From NCBI GenBank assembly GCA_964574815.1, contig CAZNPL010000049.1, positions 1 to 44,010 on the forward strand: DNA of 44,010 nucleotides. Reading direction: 5' to 3'. The first letter of the stretch is position 1. The number at the start of each line of letters is the position of its first letter. The translations under genes were made by a program, and so were the position numbers. A model generated the notes under the pieces. The model made no database searches. It was not told the DNA's origin and saw only the letters and a list, made by a program, of their open reading frames with translations. Origin of the DNA: CAZNPL01 sp964574815. GTDB lineage: Bacteria; Planctomycetota; Phycisphaerae; UBA1845. Shown in pieces: positions 15,630-24,199 of this stretch.

Positions 15630-16736
15630 TTACCGCCGCTCCCGGTCGGCCGAGTCTCGGCGGCGGAGCTGACCGCACGCTCCGTCGATGTCGAGGCCGC
15701 GGCTTCGTCGCACGTGGGTGTTCACACCGCGTTCGCCGAGGATCCGCTGGAACGCCGCCGCGGCGTCGGCGGTCGGACGTTCGTACGGCAACCCGGCGAC
15801 GGGATTGTACCGGATCAGGTTCACGTTGCATCGCATGCGTTTGGCGATGTCCGCCAGCCGGCGGGCGTGAGCGGGCTGGTCGTTCAGGCCGCCGAGAAGC
15901 ACGTACTCCAGCGTGATTTCTCGGCCGGTGCACTGGAAGTAGTGCGAGGCGGCCTCCACGAGCGCATCGATGGAGATCGACTCGGCCCAGGGGATGATTT
16001 GCCGCCGCAGATCGTCGTCGGGTGCGTGCAGCGAAAGGGCGAGGGTAACCTGCATGCCCTCTTCGGCGAGGCGTTTCATCTGGCGCGGCAGGCCGACCGT
16101 GCTGATGGTGATTTTGCGGGCGGCGATGTTCATGCCCCATTCGGCGTTGATGGTGCGAACGGCCTTCACCGTCGCGGCGTAGTTGTGAAGCGGTTCGCCA
16201 AGTCCCATGAACACGACGTTGGTCAGACGGCGCGGCTTGCAGAGGCGCGCCGCGTGCATCGCCTGCTCGACGATCTGTCCCGCGGTGAGCTGCCGGTCGA
16301 GACCGCCGAGTCCGCTTGCGCAAAAGACACAGCCGACGGGGCAGCCGATCTGAGTCGAGATGCAGGCGGTGCAGCGATCCGCGTCGGGGATCATGACGCA
16401 CTCGGAGGTCGCGCCGTCGGGCCACTGCAGGAGCAGTTTGTGCGTGCCGTCGCTGGATCGGTTATGGCGGATGATCGACGACTGGAAGAGTGCAAACGTC
16501 TCGCTGAGATGGGCGCGTAAGCGCTTGGAAAGGTTGGTCATTTCGTCGAAGGAGTTCGCACCATTGCGATAGACCCAGTCGAGGACTTGCTTGACGCGAT
16601 AGGCGGGTTCTCCGAGCGTGCCAAGCCCGCCGGGGCCGGTGAGCATCGACTCGGGCGTTTCATCGAACACGTGGCGCGGCGCGTCGGCGCGTTGTACACC
16701 GGTCGGTTCAGATCCGGGGGCGGGCAGGTGTGACAC
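15630..16736 (-). CDS. rlmN: Dual-specificity 23S rRNA m2A2503 / tRNA m2A37 methyltransferase RlmN
   Basis: 368 residues, normal for RlmN. It methylates C2 of adenine 2503 in 23S rRNA, and A37 in some tRNAs, by radical SAM chemistry with a methyl-cysteine intermediate. The CX3CX2C cluster motif is at C132, C136 and C139 (GCPVGCVFC), followed by NVVFMGLGEPLHNY, ITISTVGLP, LALSLHAPDD and EYVLLGGLND. The methyl-carrier cysteine is in the terminal GACGQL at about C354. It ends in a short arginine-rich tail. The start lies 6 bp after the lon stop, suggesting a lon-rlmN operon. Confidence 0.95.
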   Translation of the reverse strand: MSHLPAPGSEPTGVQRADAPRHVFDETPESMLTGPGGLGTLGEPAYRVKQVLDWVYRNGANSFDEMTNLSKRLRAHLSETFALFQSSIIRHNRSSDGTHKLLLQWPDGATSECVMIPDADRCTACISTQIGCPVGCVFCASGLGGLDRQLTAGQIVEQAMHAARLCKPRRLTNVVFMGLGEPLHNYAATVKAVRTINAEWGMNIAARKITISTVGLPRQMKRLAEEGMQVTLALSLHAPDDDLRRQIIPWAESISIDALVEAASHYFQCTGREITLEYVLLGGLNDQPAHARRLADIAKRMRCNVNLIRYNPVAGLPYERPTADAAAAFQRILGERGVNTHVRRSRGLDIDGACGQLRRRDSADRERR

Positions 16737-16742
16737 GGCGAT

Positions 16743-19325
16743 CTACTTCCTTTTCACCTTTGACCGCTTCGCCGGGCGTTTTGCGGCGGGAGCACGGCGT
16801 TTAACGGTTCGCTTGTTCGGTTTGGCCGGTCGTTTTGCGGAGCGGCCTGTGGCTTGGGTCGGACGCCGCTTCGGTGCGCGCTTCGATGTCCCGGTGTTGA
16901 ACAGGGCGCGGTGGAGTCCGTCGATGGTGGCGACCGGCACGAATTCGATCTGTTCACGGACGTCCGCCGGCAGCTCGTCGAGGTCGCGCATGTTCCTGCG
17001 AGGCAGAATGACGCGGTGGAGCTTGGCGCGGTGGGCGGCCAGGGCCTTCTCGCGGATTCCGCCGACCGGCAGAACGGCGCCGCGGAGCGTGATCTCGCCG
17101 GTCATGCCCGTGCGCGGGGCCACGGGCTGCCCGCTGATCAGCGAGGTCAGGGCGCCGAACATTGCGATGCCGGCCGAGGGGCCATCCTTCGGCGTGGCGC
17201 CCGCGGGCACGTGAATATGGAAATCGACCTGCGCCCAGAGATCGTCCTCGACCCTGAGCTGTTTCGATCGCGCCTTGACGACGGAAAACGCGGCCTCGGC
17301 ACTTTCGCGCATGACGTCGCCGATATGGCCGGTGAGCTTAAGGCGTCCCTGTCCCGGCATCCGCGTGGCCTCGACGAAGAGAATGTCGCCGCCCTGCGGC
17401 GTATAGGCCAGCCCGGTGACCACGCCGGGGACGGTTCGATCGGCAACGGTCTCGGGTTCGAATTTCGGCGGTCCGAGGTAACGCGAGAGCGACTGGGCGG
17501 TGACGCGTTTGCCGCGTGTGGCACCGGCGACGAGGGCGGCCGCCCGGGCACGGCAGATGGCCGCGATGCGGCGTTCGAGTTCGCGCACGCCGGCCTCGAT
17601 CGCGTAGTGGGTGATGATGGCGTTGAGTGCCTCTTTATCGAAATGCAGTGTTCGGACGCTCAGCCCGTGCTCGGCCAGCTGGCGCGGCACGAGGTATCGC
17701 TGAGCGATTTCGAGCTTTTCGCGGTCGGTGTATCCGGACAGCTCGAGCACTTCCATGCGGTCGCGCAGCGGTCCGGGGACAGCTTCGACGTAGTTAGCGG
17801 TCGTGATGAAGAGCACGTGGGAAAGATCGAAGGGCAGATCGAGGTAGCGATCGGTGAAAGTCGTGTTCTGGGCCGGATCAAGCACCTCGAGCAACGCCGA
17901 CGCGGGATCGCCGCGGAAGTCTTTCCCGAGCTTGTCCACTTCGTCCATCATGAATACGGGGTTGTTGGAGCGGGCTTTGCGCAGCTCCTGGATGATGCGT
18001 CCGGGCAGGGCGCCGATGTAGGTTCGGCGGTGTCCTCGGATTTCCGCTTCGTCGTGCGCTCCGCCGAGGGATATGCGCACGAACTTGCGTCCCAGCGCGC
18101 GGGCGACGCTTTGGCCAAGTGAGGTCTTGCCGACGCCTGGAGGCCCGGTGAAGCAGAGGATCGGCCCGCGTCCTTCAGGCATGAGCTTGCGAACGGCGAG
18201 GAACTCGAGTATCCGCCGCTTGATTTTCTCGAGTCCGTAGTGGTCTTCATCGAGGATCTGGCCGGCGCGTCTGATATCGAGGCGGTCTTCGGTGCTGTCG
18301 GACCATGGGAGTGAACAGAGCCAGTCGAGGTAGTCGAGGGTGTTGGTGTACTCGGGGGAAGCGGGAGGGATGCCCTCGAGTCGATGGAGCTCGCGGCGGG
18401 CTTCCTCCTGGGCGGGCTCGGGCATGCGCGCTTCGGCGATCAGGTGGGCGTATTTCTCAATGTCGGGGTTTCGGTGTTCGGAAAGCCCCAGTTCGCCCTG
18501 GATCGCCTTCAGTTGCTCGCGGAGGAAGTATTCCCGCTGCGAGCGGTCCACCTGGTTGCGAACCTCTTCCTGGATCTTGTCGGATATTTCCAGGATCTCG
18601 ATCTGATGGGCGACGGCCTGGTTGACCTTGATGAGGCGATCCTTGACGTCGAAGGTCTCGAGCATTTCCTGCTTGTTGATCAGAGGAAGGGCGAGGTTGG
18701 CCGCGAGAAAATCAGCCAGCCCGCTGGCCGTCGGAATGCCATCGAGCGTGTCCAGGGCTTCTTCGGACACATGGGGCGACAGTTCGATGGCGCGCGTGGC
18801 GGCCGCTCGCACGGAGTGCACCAGAGCCTCGAGCTCGGTGGAGGGTTCGACGGAATCGGGCCGAGGCAGGACCTCCGCAACCATGAAGGGAGCGTTCTGG
18901 AGGACGTCGACGATGCCGACCCGGGCGACGCCCTGTAGGATCATGGTTTCGTCGGCGCCCCCGCGGCGTGCGAGGCGCAGGATGCTGCACGCGGTGCCGA
19001 CCCGGTGCAGGTTGTCGAGCGACGGCTTTTCCACGTCGCCGTGCCGCTGGGCGACGGCGCATACCATGCGTTTTCCGGCCATCGCCGCCTCCAGAACCCG
19101 GCGCACCTGTTCGCGTACGACTTTGAGCGGCATGATCGTGCCCGGGAATACGACCGAGTCTCGCAAGGGCAGGACCGGGAGCTGCTCGGGGATGTTGACC
19201 GGGTCGGCCGGGGTGCCCGGTACCGATTCGTGGTTCTGGAGCAGGGGTGCGTCGTCGTCCGGCGTGGCGCCGACTTCGACCAGGAAATCCTCTTCGGAGT
19301 CGATCGGAGGTCCGCTGTGCACCAT
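16743..19325 (-). CDS. lon: ATP-dependent Lon protease with H1-like basic tail
   Basis: About 860 residues. LonN substrate-binding region (LPVLPLRDSVVFPGTIMPLK), AAA+ domain with Walker A GPPGVGKT (about 394-401) and Walker B PVFMMDEVDK, then LonC with the catalytic serine in PKDGPSAGIAMF and lysine in REKALAAHRAK. It degrades misfolded and regulatory proteins in the cytoplasm. Unusually the last 47 residues are a tail with 22 Lys/Arg, plus Ala, Pro and Thr, like bacterial histone H1-type proteins, and may bind DNA or polyphosphate. ATG 19325 has GAGGTG upstream; the longer in-frame extension lacks homology. Confidence 0.95.
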   Translation of the reverse strand: MVHSGPPIDSEEDFLVEVGATPDDDAPLLQNHESVPGTPADPVNIPEQLPVLPLRDSVVFPGTIMPLKVVREQVRRVLEAAMAGKRMVCAVAQRHGDVEKPSLDNLHRVGTACSILRLARRGGADETMILQGVARVGIVDVLQNAPFMVAEVLPRPDSVEPSTELEALVHSVRAAATRAIELSPHVSEEALDTLDGIPTASGLADFLAANLALPLINKQEMLETFDVKDRLIKVNQAVAHQIEILEISDKIQEEVRNQVDRSQREYFLREQLKAIQGELGLSEHRNPDIEKYAHLIAEARMPEPAQEEARRELHRLEGIPPASPEYTNTLDYLDWLCSLPWSDSTEDRLDIRRAGQILDEDHYGLEKIKRRILEFLAVRKLMPEGRGPILCFTGPPGVGKTSLGQSVARALGRKFVRISLGGAHDEAEIRGHRRTYIGALPGRIIQELRKARSNNPVFMMDEVDKLGKDFRGDPASALLEVLDPAQNTTFTDRYLDLPFDLSHVLFITTANYVEAVPGPLRDRMEVLELSGYTDREKLEIAQRYLVPRQLAEHGLSVRTLHFDKEALNAIITHYAIEAGVRELERRIAAICRARAAALVAGATRGKRVTAQSLSRYLGPPKFEPETVADRTVPGVVTGLAYTPQGGDILFVEATRMPGQGRLKLTGHIGDVMRESAEAAFSVVKARSKQLRVEDDLWAQVDFHIHVPAGATPKDGPSAGIAMFGALTSLISGQPVAPRTGMTGEITLRGAVLPVGGIREKALAAHRAKLHRVILPRRNMRDLDELPADVREQIEFVPVATIDGLHRALFNTGTSKRAPKRRPTQATGRSAKRPAKPNKRTVKRRAPAAKRPAKRSKVKRK

Positions 19326-19592
19326 CGTAAAGGCACCTCGTTGCCTGCGCGGCGTGGACGTGACGCATCGAGCGCGTGGCTGGCGGATGCGCCTCGCCCG
19401 CCGCAAGGCGCCGCCTGGGGCATTCTCTATGTCGAGTCCTGCGGCATCGAACGGCACACAGCCGGGTGCCCGGCCTACAGAAGCTCGGCGTTACAGTCAC
19501 AACTTTAGCACGACCTCGCCGTCGGCGTCAATCGAGCGGCGACCCTCTGCGCCTTGCCGGGGCCGACGGGCACGCATATTCTTGTAAAAACG

Positions 19593-20462
19593 ATGGCAAA
19601 ACAGGAGAAGATCACGCTCGGGACGCTGATAGCGCGTAAGCGTGGACACCGGAAGTTTGCGATGCTCACGTGCTATGACTACTCGACGGCGCGGCTGATG
19701 CAGGAAGCCGGGATCGAGTCGCTTCTGGTGGGTGATACTTACGGGGAGGTCTGCCTGGGCCACGACACAACTCTTCCGGTGACGGTGGAGCACCTGGTGA
19801 CGGTGACAGCCGCGGTTCGACGGGGCGCCCCGAACGTGTTTCTGGTCGGCGACATGCCTTACCTGAGTTACCAGGTCTGCCGTGAAGAAGCGATTCGAAA
19901 CGCCGGCAAGTTTATGGCCGACGCGGGTTGCGACTGCGTGAAGGTGGAGGTGGATCGCAAGCTGGCGCGAACGGTCGAGGTCATGGCGGACGCGACGATT
20001 CCGGTTATGGCGCACCTGGGGCTTCGGCCGCAGTCCATTCACCGCCTTGGAGGCTATAAGGCCCAGGGCCGGGATGCCGCCGAGGCCAAGCGACTGATCG
20101 AGGATGCCCGGATCATGGAGGAAAGCGGCGCCGTGGCCCTTCTTCTGGAGGCGGTGCCCGCTGAAGTGTCCCAGGCGATTGCCGAGGGAACGGAATTGCC
20201 GGTGATCGGGTGCGTGGCGGGTCCGCATTGTGACGGCACGGTCGTGGTGATGCACGATATATTGGGGTATGGTGGCGGCCATCCTCCACGAAGCGTCAAA
20301 GTTTATGCCAATCTGGACGAGATTCTCAAAACCGCGTTCGCTGAATACGTCGAAGATATTCACGCGGAGCGGTTTCCGACGGCTGCCCATGGCATTGTGA
20401 TGCCGGAATGCGAGTTGGCACGGCTTCGCAGGATCATGGGGAAAAATCAAGGCGACGAGTGA
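19593..20462 (+). CDS. panB: 3-methyl-2-oxobutanoate hydroxymethyltransferase
   Basis: 289 residues. PanB transfers a hydroxymethyl group from methylene-tetrahydrofolate to alpha-ketoisovalerate, giving ketopantoate for pantothenate and CoA. Family signatures are MLTCYDYSTARLMQEAGIES, LLVGDTYGEVCLGHDTTLPV (metal Asp), FLVGDMPYLSYQ, CDCVKVEVDRK, PVMAHLGLRPQS and VALLLEAVPAEVSQAI (catalytic Glu). Length is slightly above the typical 260-280. The ATG at 19593 matches the family start; no strong ribosome binding site is visible. No panC or panD is nearby. Confidence 0.95.
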   Translation: MAKQEKITLGTLIARKRGHRKFAMLTCYDYSTARLMQEAGIESLLVGDTYGEVCLGHDTTLPVTVEHLVTVTAAVRRGAPNVFLVGDMPYLSYQVCREEAIRNAGKFMADAGCDCVKVEVDRKLARTVEVMADATIPVMAHLGLRPQSIHRLGGYKAQGRDAAEAKRLIEDARIMEESGAVALLLEAVPAEVSQAIAEGTELPVIGCVAGPHCDGTVVVMHDILGYGGGHPPRSVKVYANLDEILKTAFAEYVEDIHAERFPTAAHGIVMPECELARLRRIMGKNQGDE

Positions 20463-20486
20463 CGCGTCAGCGCGGCACGCTCTCTC

Positions 20487-20515
20487 TTGACATGCCTGGG
20501 GGCGATAGCTACCTT
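20487..20515 (+). promoter_or_regulatory. Sigma70 promoter for the bifunctional-nuclease-domain gene
   Basis: Perfect TTGACA (20487-20492), a 17-bp spacer and TACCTT (20510-20515). Predicted transcription starts near 20522, 35 bases before the ATG at 20557. Confidence 0.7.
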
Positions 20516-20556
20516 CGAATGAAAGATTGAACGTCCTTTCCGTGGAGTGTTGGGCC

Positions 20557-20976
20557 ATGGCGGTGCGGATGGATCTCGCGCGCATCATCATCCGGGAAAC
20601 CGGTGATTCGCAGATCATCGTCCTGAAAGAGCGTGAAGGCGACCGCCATTTTCCAATTCTGATTGGTATCTATGAGGCCCTTGCAATTCAGCGGCGTATC
20701 AAGGGTGAGTCAACGCAACGGCCGTTGACGCACGAGTTAATGTCTCGGATCATCGAAGGCCTGCACGGCGAGCTGGAGCGAATCGTGATCAGTGATCTGA
20801 AGGATCACACGTTCTTCGCAACGCTCGTCATCAGGCGCAACGGTGAAATGATCTCGATTGATTCCCGGCCGTCGGACGCCATCGCGCTGGGCGCAGCGAC
20901 CAACACGCCCATCTTCGTCGAAGAAGAGGTGTTGCGCGCGGTGTGTCTTCCGGACGACGGCGAGCCGAACGACTAA
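20557..20976 (+). CDS. Bifunctional nuclease domain (BFN/DUF151) protein
   Basis: 139 residues, the size of a single BFN domain. It shows ILKE-like VLKEREGDRHFPILIGIYEA, RPLTHELMSRIIEGLHGELE, DHTFFATLVIRRNGE and the hallmark IDSRPSDAIALGAATNTPIF. Family members have been reported to have nuclease activity, and others occur as small stand-alone domains of unknown role. The ATG at 20557 has GTGGAG about nine bases upstream; an upstream TTG at 20527 is less likely. A strong promoter lies just ahead. The GHMP kinase gene follows after 44 bp on the same strand. Confidence 0.9.
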   Translation: MAVRMDLARIIIRETGDSQIIVLKEREGDRHFPILIGIYEALAIQRRIKGESTQRPLTHELMSRIIEGLHGELERIVISDLKDHTFFATLVIRRNGEMISIDSRPSDAIALGAATNTPIFVEEEVLRAVCLPDDGEPND

Positions 20977-21020
20977 ACGTCGTCTTCCGTGGCGGCGTAA
21001 CCGGCACGACAGCTTTCAAA

Positions 21021-22472
21021 ATGAGCGCCTCACATATCGTGCACCAGGATGATGCTTTCCATGCATCGGACGACGTGGTCGGACGGCGTTTCCAGCGCGC
21101 GGCGACCCTGCTGGCCAAGGAGCCGAAGCGCGGAACGTTCTGCTGGCAGACGCACGCCCCCGGCCGGTTGGACGTAATGGGCGGAATCGCGGAGTACACC
21201 GGCGCCGTGGTGCTGGGGCTGACGACGCATGAGGGCGTGACGATCACGGTTCAGCCCCGCGACGACGAGAAGGTTGCCATCTACGGGCGTGGCCGATTTG
21301 CCTTGTCGGAGGACGACGCCCTCGTTGCGGACCTGCACGCCTTTGACGCCGAACAGCACCCTCACAGAGTTCAGGGCATCGCGGAGTGGCTGGACCAGCC
21401 GGAACGGCCGTGGTTGTCGGCGGTTGGCGGCGCGATCCACGCGATGCACGCCGCGGGGAAGCTACGAGAAACGCGCGAGGGCGTGACGATCGTGGTGGAC
21501 AGCGAGGTTCCGCCGCTGGTAGACGTGGGGTACCGGGCGGCGGTGTCGGTTCCCGTTCTGATGGGGTTGAGCGAAGCCTGGGGGTTACGGTTCGATCCGC
21601 TCGAGTGCGCTCAACTGGCGTTGGTTGCCCAGAATACGATCGGGCGATGTCCCTGCGGCGTGGGTGCGGCGGTGTGCGTTTTGCGAGGGCGCGCGAGCGG
21701 ACCGGTCGAGGTGAACTGCCGCAACCACGCGGTGACGCCTCTGGACTTGCCGGACGGCGTGACGCTGGTAGGGATCGACTGCGGCTTCAAGCACCCCGAC
21801 GCGAGGATCAAATACGCCAAAGCGCGGACGGCGGCGTTCATGGGGCAGGCCTTCATTGAAGCGACGTTGAGCGCTCGAGGCCTGGATCGGGAGTATTGGA
21901 ACGGCTCTCTGTCGGGAATCAGCATCAAGGACTACGTCGGTTTTCTACGGGATCGCATTCCGACGCGGATCAAGGGCGAGCACTTTCGCGAGAAGTTCAA
22001 CCGCTGCATCGATCCGCTGACGGAGATCGATCCCGACGCGATGTATCGGGTCCGTTCGCGCACCGAACATCATATCTACGAGTCCGATCGCGTGATCAAG
22101 TTTGCGGGTTGTCTGCGCCGAGCGCGCCAAACGGGAAATCGCCAGGAACTGGTGGACGCCGGCAAGGAGATGCTCGCATCGCACTGGAGCTACGGACAGC
22201 GGTGCGGGTTGGGAAGCGTCCCGACCGATGCACTGGTGAAGCTGCTTCGCGGTCAGGAGGAGGCCGGCATCTACGGTGCGAAAGTGTCGGGACACGGGGC
22301 GGGCGGTACGATCGTGGTGCTGATGGAGGAGCACGAAACGGCCCGAACCGCCCTGCGCGAGGCCATCGCACGGTACGAGGCGAAGTATTCGAAGCAGACC
22401 ACGATGTTCGAGGGCGGCACGGACGGCGCGCTGCACTACGGCGTTCGACAGTGCGAGATTCCGGCCGACTGA
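21021..22472 (+). CDS. GHMP kinase, L-arabinokinase/galactokinase-like
   Basis: About 483 residues. Motif 1 THAPGRLDVMGGIAEYTGAVVL (about 45-65) matches plant L-arabinokinase, where galactokinase's GEHTDYN is replaced by GGIADYSG. Motif 3 KVSGHGAGGTIVVL (about 420-434) is intact. Motif 2, normally PxxxGLSSSAA and part of the ATP phosphate-binding loop, is here VPPLVDVGYRAAVSVPV (about 163-179), lacking the serine run. RTEHHIYESDRV and YGQRCGLGS also resemble arabinokinases. It may phosphorylate a free sugar at C1. The unusual motif 2 leaves catalysis uncertain. ATG 21021 is chosen as upstream residues lack homology. Confidence 0.8.
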   Translation: MSASHIVHQDDAFHASDDVVGRRFQRAATLLAKEPKRGTFCWQTHAPGRLDVMGGIAEYTGAVVLGLTTHEGVTITVQPRDDEKVAIYGRGRFALSEDDALVADLHAFDAEQHPHRVQGIAEWLDQPERPWLSAVGGAIHAMHAAGKLRETREGVTIVVDSEVPPLVDVGYRAAVSVPVLMGLSEAWGLRFDPLECAQLALVAQNTIGRCPCGVGAAVCVLRGRASGPVEVNCRNHAVTPLDLPDGVTLVGIDCGFKHPDARIKYAKARTAAFMGQAFIEATLSARGLDREYWNGSLSGISIKDYVGFLRDRIPTRIKGEHFREKFNRCIDPLTEIDPDAMYRVRSRTEHHIYESDRVIKFAGCLRRARQTGNRQELVDAGKEMLASHWSYGQRCGLGSVPTDALVKLLRGQEEAGIYGAKVSGHGAGGTIVVLMEEHETARTALREAIARYEAKYSKQTTMFEGGTDGALHYGVRQCEIPAD

Positions 22473-22496
22473 GCTGCCCCGATCACTTCCCAGTTT

Positions 22497-23369
22497 TCAT
22501 GTGACGCGAAAATACCGCGCCGCCAGTACGGACGGAATGAGCCACACCAGAACGAGCACTGCATCGAGTGGCCCGCGCGCCGCGAAGACGAGGCAGGCGT
22601 CAAATACGATGATCCGCAGGACGAATGCCTTGACGGCGTTTTGAATGTCGGCGGGGTCAAGTGTCGCCGCTGCCCGGCGCCCATGCACCATGATGTCGCC
22701 CAATAGCACGCCGAGCAGCAACAGGTAGAGGACATGGACCTGTTCGAGAAGCCTCAGCAGGGCAAGCTGACCGAAAACGGCGATGGTCATGCCGGCCCAG
22801 CCGGCGCGCACCCGCGCCGGGGTCGTCACGCCGGCCTCAAATCTTGCGAAAAAGGTCAACGAGGTCACGTACAGCCATAGCAGAACGGCGCCGGTCAGCG
22901 GGGCGGGCGCGAGCATGTCCTGCGAGACGCTTGCACCAAGCAAGAGGTTCAGCGCACGACATGCGCCCATGAGCGGAGGCGCCAGCGGCGCTCGCTTGAG
23001 CAGCGCGTCGTAGCACAGGATGCACGCAGCGAGGATGGCGCCCAGCCGAAGCGTCTGCGGGCCTCGGGTCCAGCAGATCGCCGTCGCGCCCACCAGCAGA
23101 ACGACTCCAAGTAAAGCGGCCGACGCTCTCGAGATTCTGCCTGAGGGAATGGGACGCCCGGGCCGCTCCGCCTGGTCGCGGGCTGCGTCGAACACGTCGT
23201 TCAGCACGATGCCGGCGGCGTAGAATGCCGCCGATGCGACCATGAGGGGCCACACGCCGCGCGCGCCCATGGCGCCGCCCACAAGGAGAAATCCGGCCAC
23301 CACGTCGGCAACGGCCGTGAAGAGGTTCGGGAACCGTACCAGCTCGAGGACCGTGCGGATCCGGCTCAT
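22497..23369 (-). CDS. UbiA-family prenyltransferase, EboC-like
   Basis: 290 residues, about eight or nine membrane helices. The prenyl-diphosphate site NDVFDAARDQAERPGRPIPS (NDxxDxxxD) is intact, and the start ELVRFPNLFTAVADVVAGFL with ERPxRPIPSGRIS resembles EboC more than UbiA or MenA. EboC belongs to the eboABCDEF cluster, needed in cyanobacteria to move a scytonemin precursor to the periplasm. The gene is last in an operon after a TIM-barrel gene and inositol-phosphate synthase, overlapping the former by ATGA. Substrate unknown; joining a prenyl chain to a polar acceptor in the cytoplasmic membrane is inferred. Confidence 0.85.
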   Translation of the reverse strand: MSRIRTVLELVRFPNLFTAVADVVAGFLLVGGAMGARGVWPLMVASAAFYAAGIVLNDVFDAARDQAERPGRPIPSGRISRASAALLGVVLLVGATAICWTRGPQTLRLGAILAACILCYDALLKRAPLAPPLMGACRALNLLLGASVSQDMLAPAPLTGAVLLWLYVTSLTFFARFEAGVTTPARVRAGWAGMTIAVFGQLALLRLLEQVHVLYLLLLGVLLGDIMVHGRRAAATLDPADIQNAVKAFVLRIIVFDACLVFAARGPLDAVLVLVWLIPSVLAARYFRVT

Positions 23370-24199
23370 GACTCCTCGAGCAAGCGGTTCAAGAGTTCAA
23401 GGGATGCCCGTCCGGCGTCATCCGGGTCGTCCAGATACGGGTAGAGTTCGACGGTCAGCCATCCGGCGTATCCGGTTTGCCGAATCGCCTTGATCACGGC
23501 GGCGAAATCGATGGCCCCGGTTCCGGGAATCAGGTGTTGATGGACGCGCGAGGCCGCGATGTCCTCGACGTGGTAATGGCGCGTATACGCGGCCATCCTG
23601 GCGACAGCGTCGTGGAGCGACTCGCCGACGCAATAGAAATGCCCGATGTCGAAATTGAGACCGAACGCGGGAGAGTCGATTCGTTCGGCCAGTTCGAGGA
23701 ACTGGTCGGTGTTCTCGATGAGCAGCTCCGGCTCGGGCTCGACGAGGAGCATGACGTCTTGGCGTTCGGCGTGTTCGAGCGCTTCTTGAAGCCCGTCCAC
23801 GAAAACGTCCATTGCCTGGTTGCGGCTCATGCCGGCTTCGAGGGGACCGCCCGGCTCGGTCGTGATGGATGGTGCGCCGAGTTGGCGCGCCATGGTCAGA
23901 GCGCGCTTGGTGTGGTCGATTCGGCGCCGGCGATCGGCCGGGGCCGGCTCGATCCACGATGGGTGCCAGAAGTCCTGCACCGCGTTCATCATGAACGCGT
24001 TCACGTTGGAAATCGTCAACGACGCCCGGTCCAGGGCCTCGCGGATTCGCGTGATATGCTGCGGCGACGTGGTTTCGGGCCAGGCATGGGGGACGTCGGC
24101 CATGATCTCGATGCCGGTGTAGCCCAGCCCGGCGATTCGCTCGACGGCCTCGATGAGCGAGTGTTTCATGTACGCGTTGGAGCTGTAGGCGAGTTTCAT
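23366..24199 (-). CDS. TIM-barrel sugar isomerase/epimerase-like protein (inositol/Ebo-type operon)
   Basis: 277 residues. AP endonuclease 2/xylose isomerase fold: LAYSSNAYMKHSLIEAVERI, GYTGIEIMADVPHAWP, LTISNVNAFMMNA, PSITTEPGGP, VMLLVEPEPE (metal Glu), FGLNFDIGHFYCVGE (metal Asp and His), TRHYHVEDIAASRVHQHLIP (metal His) and GWLTVELYPYLDD (metal Glu). All four usual metal-ligand regions are present, so it is likely active. Short overlaps (ATGA at both ends) with inositol-phosphate synthase and the UbiA gene show one operon and suggest the substrate is an inositol or sugar phosphate derivative. The ATG at 24199 matches the family start. Confidence 0.88.
   Translation of the reverse strand: MKLAYSSNAYMKHSLIEAVERIAGLGYTGIEIMADVPHAWPETTSPQHITRIREALDRASLTISNVNAFMMNAVQDFWHPSWIEPAPADRRRRIDHTKRALTMARQLGAPSITTEPGGPLEAGMSRNQAMDVFVDGLQEALEHAERQDVMLLVEPEPELLIENTDQFLELAERIDSPAFGLNFDIGHFYCVGESLHDAVARMAAYTRHYHVEDIAASRVHQHLIPGTGAIDFAAVIKAIRQTGYAGWLTVELYPYLDDPDDAGRASLELLNRLLEES

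Noticed and set aside
19326..19457. Longer lon start at 19457
   Set aside because: The extra 44 residues are Arg-rich and unconserved; the ATG at 19325 has GAGGTG upstream.
21486..21545. Frameshift explaining the odd GHMP motif 2
   Set aside because: Neither alternative frame restores GLSSSAA, and the frame stays open with good similarity on both sides.
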